Source of the DNA: Odiellus spinosus | Lineage: Eukaryota; Arthropoda; Arachnida; Opiliones; Phalangiidae | Assembly (NCBI GenBank): GCA_963920705.1 | Contig: OY987229.1 | Span: 18,915,728 to 18,979,727, forward strand | Direction: 5' to 3' | DNA: 64,000 bases | Shown here: piece by piece, positions 1-10,128 of the stretch | Layout: every line of letters begins with the position of its first letter | How positions within the stretch are numbered: the stretch's first letter is position 1 | The notes under the pieces: generated by a model | The model's input: the letters and a program-made list of their open reading frames with translations, nothing else | What the model was told of the DNA's origin: nothing | Databases searched by the model: none | Program-made: the position numbers and the translations under genes

Positions 1-8
1 AAACTTAC

Positions 9-830
9 CATTCCACCTTGTACGTAAGAGTCCAATAAGGGCATGCCTTCTTTTCTTATACCTTCTACTGTCTATATAAATTTAATAGAGATTAATTTTT
101 CTAACACCATTTTAGCTTCTACATTCTACCCGAGGTATATAATAACCCCCTTCGGGGGGAAGTATGAAAGCCCCTATACTACCAATGCTAAAAATCACGA
201 ACAACAAGAGCCCGCTGCTGACTATCTAGGCCACTAGCTCGCGCTGGACTTCTCAATGTCGCTACTCTAGTAAATGGTCTTTGTATAAACAAGACGGCTC
301 GATTTGTGTTTAGAACTTCCTGTCTCAGGAGTCAGGCTGTCTGCTAAAATGGAGTCGAAGGCTGACTTCAGCTCGCGAGTTCCGGAAGTGTGCGTAGGGA
401 AAATTTAGTGAGGTTCAAAATGGTGTAACTATTTTTTGGGAGTAAAGCGGTGTGTCGATCCGCCGCGATTTACGCCGGGCACTTGTTGTTCGTCGATTTT
501 GCCTACCTTTCATACTTCCCCCCGAAGGGGGTTATTATATACCTCTGATTCTACTCACTTTCTGGCAATCGTCGTCCAAATCTTTCATCTTCTTATCTAT
601 ATTCAAAAGATTACCCCGTCCTTAAACTAAGCCGTCTCTTGAATGTGGATCTTAATTTGCATATTTTTCAGAAATTATAAAAACTTACCAATAACCTCTT
701 TCATAGTAGGGTCGTATCGCGTTAGCAAGTACTTGCATATTGGTAGGCTAAAGGCTGGGGGATTAGACTCTGTACTGACCGTAAATAAGTACAGAGCAAA
801 AAGCAAAACCACGAACGTTATAGGTGACAT
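9..830 (-). CDS. MX1, Group II micro-exon secreted protein (partial, 3' part off left edge)
   Basis: Exons seen: 689-830, 559-596 and 9-71; later exons lie beyond the window. Exon 1 encodes a signal peptide (starts MSPITFVVLLFALYLF), a mature start with one cysteine (SLPICKYLL), and ends in phase 1 at a GTAAG donor. Exon 2 (38 nt) reads DKKMKDLDDDCQK and ends at GTGAGT. Exon 3 (63 nt) reads from TVEGIRK to YVQGGM and matches the 60-nt exon of MX5 and MX7 in position and pattern. All phases join in frame. The intron between exons 2 and 3 carries an inserted element (130-546). Unknown function; product probably secreted. Exon calls rest on splice motifs and agreement with paralogues. Confidence 0.72.
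130..546. mobile_element. Foldback MITE, 7-bp TSD, family CCGAGG/CAGAGG
   Basis: Near-perfect terminal inverted repeats of about 40 bp (GAGGTATATAATAACCCCC at the left, its complement at the right). The target duplication attctac is at 123-129 and 547-553. It has no coding capacity and sits in intron 2 of MX1, with its right duplication about 5 bp from the GTGAGT donor. It belongs with the other 7-bp-duplication elements in this window. Confidence 0.85.
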
Positions 831-1113
831 TTTCTGGAAGAATTAACTATTTTTGCGAGGGAAAACGGAGGTTATTTTATAGCAAAAACAATAGCTACTT
901 TTATTACAATGTTATCTGACTTCATCTAAAATTTCCCGCTATTATTATAGTTAATGGCGGTTATTATTATATTTGGGATAAGGTTTTTAGATTTATTTAG
1001 TGCCAATATAATTTTATTGATAAACTTGTCATTTGCAACCATTACTACCTTCATTTGATAATTCGGGATATTTTTAAGGTTATTGTAAATTGCATTTTAT
1101 TTCTTTCATTCAT

Positions 1114-1396
1114 GAAATATATCCTAATGATTTTAAAAATTAAAATTAGATCCAAATTTCACTGATCTCTCCCTCCAGCCAATCGTGTAACGCCTGGCCT
1201 TCCAACGAACAAAATACTCGCTATGTCGAGATTATAGCGCGAGATTTTATAACTAACGACGAACGTGGCGCACGACAAAGAGCATGCCACGAGTATTTTG
1301 TTCGCTGGAAGGCAGGGCGTCACACGATTGGCTGGCGGGAAATATCTTTGAAATTTGGCTCTATTTTGATTTTTAAAATCATTGGGATTTATTTCC
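1114..1396. mobile_element. Foldback element with ~110-bp inverted arms
   Basis: The left arm (from GAAATATATCCTAATG through CCAGCCAATCGTG to CAAAATACTCG) is repeated inverted on the right, around a loop of about 60 bp. It is absent from the matching place in duplication copy 2 (near 5100), so it inserted after the duplication or was lost there. I see no clear target duplication. Confidence 0.7.
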
Positions 1397-1696
1397 CGAA
1401 TAATTAATAGAAGAATCCATAAAAAAATCTCTTAAGTTTCCTCTTCACCCTCCCTTTAAATATAATTAAAACAATTACGATTTTCGAAACTCCCACGTCA
1501 GTTTCGTCATAACGAAGTTCTACTGTCTAGGATAATTTTCAAAAATATTTAATTAAATATTCTCTTAATTAGAATTAAAGTATAATACACTATCAATAGA
1601 AATTAAGGCGAATATGTCTAAAATTAAAATAAATGGAACGAAATTGAATTTAAATAATATTTTTAATTAGTTCAATTCTTTCTTGCATGATTTATT

Positions 1697-2666
1697 TTAC
1701 CCAGCAAGCTTTCCAAAACATCCCTACAAGAAATAGGTTTTTGTAATTAAAATAACTTTTAATTAAGATTAATTTTTATCTTACCATAATACCCTGCACT
1801 TTCATAGCTTCGCCGGCCATCTGTTAAAGAAGCGAAAGCCTAATTAAAATCTAATACGACAAGTTTGAATTGTTTTAGACATTAGTTTTAGAATATCTTA
1901 CCTTCATATTCGCGGCGCAACACTGTGATGAAAGTTAATTTAATCAAATTCTCGATTAATTAATTAATCTGCAGAGTAAAATATTTGAAATAAATAAATA
2001 AACCATATACCTTCTTCAAATCCTTGTCACTCTGAAAATTTCAAACGTAAATTTAGATTAAAATTAGGAATATAAGCACTGATACTTAAAGCATTCGATA
2101 TCATTCTTACATTATATTCCTTGCAGTTTTTCTCGAACTTTGGCACAAATGGCTCTAATTTCTGTAATAATATAAAAATTTAACTATCCGTAATTGCAAA
2201 TATACGTGTTACCCTGGTTGTGAGGTCGGAATGTTACTTCTCTAAAATTCGCTTACTGATTTGCATTCGGCGTCCATTTTAGCCATTATCTCCTTCTTCT
2301 TCGCCTGGCCTATAATTAAGTTAACCAATTAAACGAATAATTGTATTTTGCAATTAGCACCTTTTGATATATATCAGTTATATATTAAGGTGAAATCTTT
2401 ATGAAATTTCTAATAACATTTGATTGGTCGCTGACCCTTATACGCGAAGAAATTCAGGATCTCTAAGAATCCAGCTATTATATCCAAGCAAAATTTGGTA
2501 CCAGAACTTGTTCCTCGAGCAGAAAGATAGATATTTATATGATAAAAAAGCATTCTGTACCTTCGGGTCCACACATTTTGTCGATATTTTCTTTAGTGCA
2601 TTCTAAGCCTGCACTGACCAAAGCAACTAGAGCGACTAGGAAAATTGCGGTTAATAAAACCTTCAT
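1697..2666 (-). CDS. MX2, Group I micro-exon secreted cysteine protein
   Basis: Seven exons: 2561-2666, 2257-2309, 2111-2161, 2011-2031, 1902-1922, 1785-1820 and 1697-1723 (106, 53, 51, 21, 21, 36 and 27 nt), giving 104 residues. Exon 1 is a signal peptide (MKVLLTAIFLVALVALVSAG) followed by C-x8-C and ends in phase 1; later exons join in phase 0. Cysteines fall at AECKS (exon 2), KNCKEY (exon 3), CCAANMK (exon 5) and GCFGKLAG-stop (exon 7). Donors and acceptors are canonical. It is the duplicate partner of MX4, with identical exon sizes except the last. TATAAGTA lies at 2745-2752. Function unknown. Confidence 0.85.
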
Positions 2667-4240
2667 TTTTATCTTCTGATAGCGGTGGCGGTTTTGAATT
2701 CTTAATCAAAGGAACTGATAAAGATCTCGGTATTAACACTAGATACTTATACTAAAAAATTATACATCTTAATTGTTGCTTGGTAGTTGGTACTACCTGG
2801 TTTCTTTGAAAACATAGCCTGAACAAATATTAAATTAACATACTTATCGAAGTACGAGTTGTTTCACAATCTAGCGATTAATGGTACTCGACTCTAATAA
2901 TAGATAATTACATTTTACGACCAAACGAAGTTGTTTAAATACGAATATTTTGCAATCTTTATAATTATGAGTATCTGACGCGTATTTGCTTTATTTTTCA
3001 AAGAATTTTATTCAAAAAAAAAAAAAAAAAAAATATTAGTAGCTAAATTTCAGAAACTCTCGTAAGGAGTTCCAAGATTTTAATTTACTTACCATCAAAA
3101 GAGGTTTAGCTGGATTCATGGAGATATCCTTAATTATAAGGAATAGCAACCAATAATATTGATCATGGAGATCCTGCATTCTCCATATAAGAGCCACCAA
3201 TCAATGTCATTGGACGCTAGTTCTTATATGGGGAGTTCTGGTGATCACCAGGAATCGATAAAAAAATCAATTGGTTTTAGGTTGCATTCTCCCTCTAACT
3301 GCATCAATTGGTGATATACGCTTCAAATTTTATTTTTTTACTTGATATAATTAGCCTACACTATCTACATGATGATTAAAAGGGTGTACAACTTAACAGC
3401 GTTCCCCTAAACTGGGGTCCCTGACATTCTCGAGAACTTTCGAGCCAAGGCCCTTCTCCAGTCGATAATGATAATGTTTTGCCATCATTAGTAGATCTGG
3501 GCTATAATCTTTGATATACACCTGACTAAATATTAATTCACGACGATTAAAAGTTTCAAATATGGTTTAATTCGACTCTAATTGACTTGTTTTTAGCAAA
3601 ACGGGGATAAAAAATCCCGAATATTCACGAGTTGGCACGAGAGTGTTTTATCAGGGTAAACTTAAATTTAAATATGGTAATAGTCTGGTCATTATAAAGC
3701 TTTTGAATGAAAACTCGCGTATGAAAAACGATCGCAAGTTCTAGGTTAAATTTAAGCACCGTTATGACGTCACGCACATAGATAATTTATGTTTCCTGAT
3801 TAAATTTTATTCAAAGAGAATACTGAACAGGAGTTTGTAGAAGATATGGCTTTTCGAAAAATATTGCGTGATAGTGAATAAATTATTAAGGGAGTATTAC
3901 GTGGTGTTATTCTAAAACTTGGAGATTTTTTTAGCAAGTCCTAATTAGTTAACAACATCGTTATTTGGTGGTGGGCTATTAACAGGATTTGAACCCCGAA
4001 TTCGGCAATTGTAGCCTGACGAGCTCGTGACCTCTTGACATTTTTTAGGACTTCAGAGAGATTTTGAGATTTCAAATTTATTTTTATTTCTCATAGAGAA
4101 CGAATAGAGATTAAAATTTTGACTGTCGAATTAATGAATTAGATTTTATTTTTAAGAAATGTTTATTTATAGACAATATTGTTTCTTTAAAAAAATATGA
4201 AAGTTGATTACACGTATGGATCGTAACCACATAATGAAAT
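2667..4240. other. Spacer between MX2 and MX3, no gene seen
   Basis: AT-rich and matched by 6754-8115 in the second duplication copy. A remnant at about 3105-3297 shares its right end (GGTTGCATTCTCCCT) and interior with the TTAA-flanked foldback family. Near 3965-4030 the minus strand has a short tRNA-like T-arm (GGTTCAAATCC) without a full cloverleaf. I found no exons with good splice sites. Confidence 0.5.
2745..2752 (-). promoter_or_regulatory. TATA box of MX2
   Basis: TATAAGTA on the minus strand, about 80 bp upstream of the ATG; MX4 has TATAAATA at the equivalent place. Confidence 0.6.
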
Positions 4241-4837
4241 TTAAAAACTGATAGAAGTTGAATTCGCAAGGTGTTTTTCGCATTCCTTAGCCTCTAACGA
4301 TCTGACACATTTTTCAAACATTCCTAAATACCAAAATTTAATATTAATATTCGAATTATAAAATGAACAATTTTTTTCCTATAGTTCAGTTAAACACTAA
4401 TCATCGCGTATTCGTGATCAGCCATGATCTAATTAAATTTAAAAAAATGTTAATTATATTAAATTTAACGTGAAATTAAAGTTAAATCTAACCGGAGCCA
4501 TCCTTCTGCAGTATTGTACTTTCGTTTTGAAATCGGACTGGAAACGAAAGTAAAATTAATTCAACAAATGTAGGCTTATCTAATTTGCGTAAACAATTAA
4601 GATAAATACTTTGCCATTCTCAAGATATTCATCAGCAATGGGATAAATTGGTTTAATTTTATACACGGCCTAGACATTAATACGCATATTCTTCAGAAAT
4701 TAAACACCTTACCAATAGTCTCTTTCATAGTAGGGTACTTGCCTTCATGGTAGGCTAAAGGCCGGGAAATTAGATTGTGTACTGACCATAAATAAGTACA
4801 TAGCAAAAAGCAAAATTAAGGAAGTTATAGGTGACAT
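4241..4837 (-). pseudogene. MX3, chimeric Group II locus made by the duplication
   Basis: Exon 1 (4713-4837) is a copy of MX1 exon 1; exons 4610-4669 (60 nt, from AVYKIK to LENGK), 4493-4505 (13 nt) and 4241-4323 are copies of MX5 exons 3-5. No Group II exon 2 lies between them, and only 43 nt separate the two halves. Exon 1 is 17 nt shorter than MX1's and its frame closes early (FSLP-stop). It ends in phase 2 whereas the next exon needs phase 0, so no intact product is predicted. Its last exon lacks the early stop of MX5 and could read on (GMFEKCVRSLEAKECEK). Probably non-functional. Confidence 0.7.
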
Positions 4838-5352
4838 TTTATGGAAGATTCAACTATTTTTGCGAGGGAAAAGGGTGGTTATTTTATGGCAAAAACAAAA
4901 GCTACTTTTATTACAATGTTCCCTGACTTCATGAAAAAATTTCCCGCTATTATTATTGTTAATTGCTGTTATTATGATATTTGGGATAAGGGTTTTAGAT
5001 TAATTTAGTGTCTATATAATTTTATTGATAATATGGTCATTTGCAACCTCAATTGAAAGTTCTGGATATTTTGAAGGTTATGGCATATTGCATTCTATTT
5101 CTTTCAGGCTCCGTTTAAAGGGAGAATGAAACCTAAAAACAATTAAATTTTTATCGATTCATTATCGTATAAAAGAACTTATTGTTAGGTTAATTTATTC
5201 TTCTCTTAATTAGAATTAACGTATAATACACTATCAATCGTTTTAAGAAATTAAGACGAATATGTCTAAAATTAAAATAAATGCAACGGAACTGACTTTA
5301 AATAATATTTTTAATTACGAAAGCAGTTGGATTCTTTCCTTCATTATTTATT

Positions 5353-6753
5353 TTAATCTTTCTTTGTCAAACATTCCTACAAGAAATTAATTTTTTGTAA
5401 TTAAAATCACTTTTAGTTAAGGCTATTTTTAATCGTACCTGAGCACCAGACACTTCCTTAACGTCGTTTAACAGCTGTTGAAGAAACGAAAACCTAATTA
5501 AAATCTAATACGCCTAATTAAAATTCTTTTAGACATGAATTTTTGAATCTTACCGCAATTTTCGCGGCGCAACACTGTGATGAAAGTTAATTTAATCAAA
5601 TTCTCGATTAATTATAATATATATTAAAATATTTGGAATAAATAAACCGTATACCTTCTCCACGTTCTTGTCAGTCTGAAAATTTCAAACGTTAATTTAG
5701 ATTTAAATTAGTAATATAAATACTAAAACTTAAAGATTCGATATCATTCTTACATTGTAATCGTCGCAGATTTTCTTGCACCTTGGCACAAATGGCTCTA
5801 ATTTCTGTAATTATATAAAATTTAACTATCGGTAATCGCAAATATACAAATACATTTAACATTAAAAGGAAATGCCTTCCATTAAAATAAATGTAGCTTA
5901 TAAACTCAGACCAGAGAAATTTCTAAAAACCTAAGAATAATATTCCCGATTCGCTCTCTCATACGCTATCCTCAAAATTATTAGCTTTACTAACCCTAAA
6001 AAAAATTTAGCAAGTTAACTGAATATTAGGGCTCCTGCTTGTCTATCAATATTGTAAGATAGCCCTCCTAATGCTCTATCGTTCGATAGTATGGAAACAA
6101 TTGCTCATTACACGTTAATTAGATGAAACGAATCAATCCATGAAGTAGCAGTTTTTTCTAAAAATAATCTAGCATTATTCTTAACCATGGAACATAATTT
6201 GAATATTTCTAATTAGAATCAATTTTAATTTCGGTCCCCTAAAATAATATGTACGATTTAGATGGTTTCGTCAAAATATTGCCTTCATTATGGTTCGGTC
6301 GACCTATTTTTAGTTTTAAATCGGATGGTAAGCTCCAAAAACTTTAATATCATTCTTTGGGGTTATTTTAAGACCGTTAAAAAAATACTGAACACTACCC
6401 CTGTTTATTACTACTCCTAGGTGTTACCCTGGTTATGAGGTCGAAATGTTAATTCTCTAAAATTCGCTTACTGATTTGCATTCGGCGTTCATTTTTTCGA
6501 ACTTTGCCTTCTTCATCGCCTGGCCTTTAATTAAGTTAACCAATTAAACGAATAATTATATTCTGAAGTCGCCATGTTCTTATATATTTCAGATATATAT
6601 TTCCTCTAGTAGAAAGCTCGGTATTTATGATAAAAAGTATTCTATACCTTCGGGTCCACACATTTTATCGACTTTTTCTTTATTGCATTCGAAGCCTGCA
6701 CTGGCCAAAGCAACTAGAGCGACTAGGAAAATAGCGGCTAGTAGAACCTTCAT
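5353..6753 (-). CDS. MX4, Group I micro-exon secreted cysteine protein
   Basis: Seven exons: 6648-6753, 6472-6524, 5754-5804, 5655-5675, 5554-5574, 5439-5474 and 5353-5376 (106, 53, 51, 21, 21, 36 and 24 nt), giving 103 residues. The signal peptide MKVLLAAIFLVALVALASAG is followed by CNKEKVDKMC. Later pieces include NAECKS, RCKKICDDYN, TDKNVEK, CCAAKIA, LLNDVKEVSGAQ and ECLTKKD-stop. Phases are 1 after exon 1 and 0 elsewhere. Intron 2 is enlarged by an insertion absent from MX2. TATAAATA is at 6830-6837. Unknown function; probably secreted and disulfide-bonded. Confidence 0.86.
5848..6420. mobile_element. Unclassified insertion in MX4 intron 2
   Basis: The intron matches MX2 intron 2 on both sides (CGCAAATATAC, then GTGTTACCCTGG). 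The intervening stretch of about 573 bp is missing from MX2. It shows no inverted termini, open frame or clear target duplication that I can see. The type is unknown. Confidence 0.5.
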
Positions 6754-8115
6754 TTTTATCTTCTGATAGCGGTGGGGTTTAGAATTGATAATCAAAGGAA
6801 CTGATAAAGATCTTGGTATTAACACTAGATATTTATACTAAAACATTATACACCTTAATTGTTGCTTGATAGTTGGTACTATCTGGTTTTTTCCAAAACA
6901 CTCGCCTGAACAAATATTAAATTTAACATACTTATCGATATCCGAGTTGTTCCACAGTCTAGCGATTAATGGTACTCGACTCTAATAATAGACAATTAGA
7001 TTTTACGACCAAACGAAGTTGTTCAAACACGAATATTTTGCAATATTTAAAATTATGAGTGTATGGCGTGTATTTGCTTTATTTGTCAAAGAATCTTATT
7101 CCCAAAAAGCTAGGAGTATATATAGCTGAATTTCAGAAGCTCTCTCTCATAAGGAGTTCCGAGGTTTAAATTTACATATTTACTTGTAAATTTAAAAGCT
7201 GTTAGATTTTTAGCTCCCTTTAATTTTAGCCTTTAATATCTATGATGATTAAAAGGGTATTCAACTTAACAGCGGTCCCCTAAACAGGGGTCCCCGACTT
7301 TTACGAGACCTTTCGAGCCGAGGCTCTTCTTCAGTCGATAATGATAATCATTTTTTGCCATCATTAGTATCTGGGTTATAATCTTTGATGTACACCTGAC
7401 TAAATATTAATGCGTGACGAATACTAGTTTCAAATATGGTTTAATTCGACTCTTTGACTGGTTTATACCAAAACGGGGATAAATAAATCAGGACTAGGCA
7501 CGAGAATCTAAAGTAATTATACTTAAATGTTGTAATTACAAAACTTTTGAATGAAAATTCGAGCATGAAATATGAATGATTGGAAGGTAATTAAAGCATC
7601 GTCATGACGTCATACACATGGAACAGTATTATTCCCTGTATAAATATTTAAAGAGAATATTGAACTGGAGTTTGAAGATGAGGAATTTCAAAAAATGTTG
7701 ATAGTTTAATTAAAAAATATTAATAGTGAATAAATTACGTGGTTGTTATTCTCAAACTGGGAATTTTTCCTTAATTCACAAGGTCAAAATTAGTTAAAAC
7801 CATCAAGGGAGGGTAGGTAACAATTAATACAGCAATTTTACACTGCCGTGCTCGTACATCCGCACACTCGTAGCCTTTGGACATATTTTAGGATTTTAAG
7901 TGAGATTAAAAGCTATTAGGAATTTTACTTACTTATTTATCATAGAGAACGAACGTGAAAATTAAAATAGATTTTTTTAAATGTTTATTTATAGACAAAA
8001 TAATTTCTTTAAAAAAATATAAAAGTTGGTTACACGTATAGATAACCACATTATGAAATTTAAAAAACTGATAGTTCAATTCGCAAGGTGTTTCTGCATT
8101 CCTCAACCTCTAACG
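6754..8115. other. Spacer between MX4 and MX5, no gene seen
   Basis: Apart from the MX4 promoter region, this is the second copy of the spacer at 2667-4240. AT-rich, with no convincing exon, RNA gene or inverted element. Confidence 0.5.
6830..6837 (-). promoter_or_regulatory. TATA box of MX4
   Basis: TATAAATA on the minus strand, about 77 bp upstream of the ATG. Confidence 0.6.
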
Positions 8116-8958
8116 CTATCTGACACATTTTTCAAACATTCCTAAATACCAAAATTAAATATTAATATTCGAATTATAAAATAAACAATTTTTTTATATA
8201 GTTCAGTTAAACACTAACCATCGCGTATTCGTGATCAGCCATGATCTAATTAAATTTAAAAAAATGTTAATTATAATATTAAATTTAACGTGAAATTAAA
8301 AATCTAACCGGAGCCATCCTTCTGCAGTACTGTACTTTCGTTTTAAAATCGGACTGAAAATGAAAGTAAAATTAATTCAACAAAAGTAGGCTTATCTACT
8401 TTGCTTAAACAATTAAGATAAATACCTTGCCATTCTCAAGATATTCATCAGCAATGGGATAAATTGGTTTAATTTTATACACGGCCTAGAAATTAAGTAA
8501 AAGTTAACTAATTAACTGTAGAATTAGTGATTAGATTAAAATCTTACTTGGCGACATTCGTTGCCCAGAAATAATAATACTAAAACTAAAATAAAAATAA
8601 AATATAAATTTCGAATAGAACTATTTCAATTTTATACTCTTGTTAAAACAAAAGGAATTGGTTATCACTACTTTTATCCCTATTAGGCTTAGCTTTGTGT
8701 ATTAGTACGTCTTAGCCTTGTCCCTTTTACCAACTCCTCTTGATTAACATAAGTATCTCAACTAATTCGCGCTAATCGAATTGATATAAAAAATATAATT
8801 ACAAACGTACCGTAAGTGTTCTTGAAAGTGTGGTAACTATCAATGAAATCGACGCAGCCTCTCATCAATTCTTCTCTGCTCCTTCCTTGCACCAGAAATA
8901 AGCCCGCTGAAATGGCTAACGTAACAATTAAGAAGGTCTTGCAATTAAAATTAAACAT
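8116..8958 (-). CDS. MX5, Group II micro-exon secreted protein
   Basis: Exons: 8811-8958, 8548-8579, 8426-8485, 8309-8321 and 8116-8141 (148, 32, 60, 13 and 26 nt), giving about 92 residues. Exon 1 carries the signal peptide (MFNFNCKTFLIVTLAISAGL) and MRGCVDF. Exon 2 ends GNECRQ, exon 3 runs AVYKIK to LENGK, exon 4 is KDGS, and the last exon is GMFEKCVR-stop. Exon 3 aligns with MX7 exon 3 (IYPIA shared). The exon 2 acceptor and the 13-nt exon are the least certain calls. The gene lacks the 24/27/27-nt exons of MX6 and MX7. TATAAATA is at 9022-9029. Confidence 0.65.
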
Positions 8959-9021
8959 TGCGGAGTCTACACTTTATTTTTCTAATTTAGGATTAATTTT
9001 ATTTCACGTTACGGGAGAAAC

Positions 9022-9029
9022 TATTTATA
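9022..9029 (-). promoter_or_regulatory. TATA box of MX5
   Basis: TATAAATA on the minus strand, about 65 bp upstream of the ATG. Confidence 0.6.
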
Positions 9030-9318
9030 CTAAATTATGATCTGTTTACATAATTAGGTGGGCGAGTTTTAATGACAATGATTAAGCTTGATTGTCATAT
9101 TTAAATAATTTTAAGAGCGTTGCGATTACCGGAGAGGTAAATAAACCTTTGATTGTTCTACTCTCATTTTTTACAGCTTTGTCATTACCTTGAATATCAG
9201 GATATGTGTTTTTTTAATTCAATTTATCATTATCATATTTAATTTCATATCGATAGAGTTATTTTTGAACTATTTACTTTGAGGGCACTTTGACCTACTG
9301 GTGTTTAAGATCCTTCCA

Positions 9319-9974
9319 AGGGATAATGCAACCTAACAAGTGATTTTCATCGATTCCTTATCGTTTAAATAGGCCTAATCCACCAATAAAACGTTTACGA
9401 AACAAATATTAAACTAGAAATAAATTTCAAACTTAACCGGAAAATAGGCTTAGCGGGATTCTTTGAGATTCTGAATTCGTGCAAGGAGGATCAGAGAAGG
9501 AGAGGAAATGTGGGGCTGCGTTGAGTTAGAGAGAGAAGAGCCAACCTCCCACTCGGGTGGAAAGGGGGGATAGGAAATACTCGAGGTAAACTGTTGTCAC
9601 GTGGTCGCTAGCTAGCGCGTCTCATAAAGGATTCGTTTTACCCACGCGACAACATTTTACCACGAAACGTCTCTACCCCCGTTCTCCCAGAGTGGGAGTT
9701 TAGGCCGACGCAGTAGGAACCGCGCCGTCCCCACATTTCCTCTCCTTCTCTGATCCTCCTTGATTCGTGTAAGGTCTAGCGACCAATAAACAAAGGCCCG
9801 TCGTTCACGCGAGATCTTCACTAGACTTACAATCGCATTCGATTGGTTGCTAACCCTCATACGCGAGTAAAGCAGAATCTCCATGAATCTCGCTAAGCCT
9901 ATTTTAAATTTATTTCTTGTTTAATATATAAGAAATCGATGTAAATTCACTTGTTGTCAAATTGCATTCTCCCT
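9319..9974. mobile_element. TTAA-type foldback MITE with a nested MITE
   Basis: The left end reads AGGGATAATGCAACC and the right end is its complement, followed by TTAA (9975-9978); the left TTAA is mutated. The arms contain TCGATTCCTTATCG and AATAGGCCTAATCCA, as in the copies at 24046 and 48048. A second element (9482-9762) is nested inside. Termini are piggyBac/Kolobok-like by the TTAA flank only. Confidence 0.75.
9482..9762. mobile_element. MITE, 7-bp TSD, family CAAGGAGG (copy 1)
   Basis: Terminal inverted repeats start CAAGGAGGATCAGAGAAGG. The target duplication attcgtg is at 9475-9481 and 9763-9769. It is 281 bp, GC-richer than its surroundings, has no open frame, and is inserted inside another foldback. 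Sister copy at 40500-40789. Confidence 0.9.
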
Positions 9975-10128
9975 TTAACCAATCAGGGCGACATAAAAGA
10001 ATACGTAAGACGTAATTATTCATCATCATGCATTTGTTAAAACATAGCTTCATCATAATTAATTCATTTTTATTTGGAAATAACATAAATTATTTCAATT
10101 GCTACTTTTCTTTTTGCAAAATTGAGTA

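Larger units (their letters stand above)
655..4676. repeat. Tandem segmental duplication, copy 1
   Basis: Collinear with 4683-8497. Shared blocks include MX1 exon 1 versus MX3 exon 1, the whole of MX2 versus MX4, and MX3 exons 3-5 versus MX5 exons 3-5, with the spacers between. This copy alone carries the foldback at 1114-1396 and a repeat remnant near 3105-3297. Divergence is moderate, with many substitutions and small indels, so the event is not recent. Confidence 0.85.
4683..8497. repeat. Tandem segmental duplication, copy 2
   Basis: Second copy of the unit at 655-4676. Its left breakpoint is in a copy of MX1 intron 1 and its right breakpoint in MX5 intron 2. It has a private insertion of about 570 bp inside MX4 intron 2 (5848-6420). 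Confidence 0.85.
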
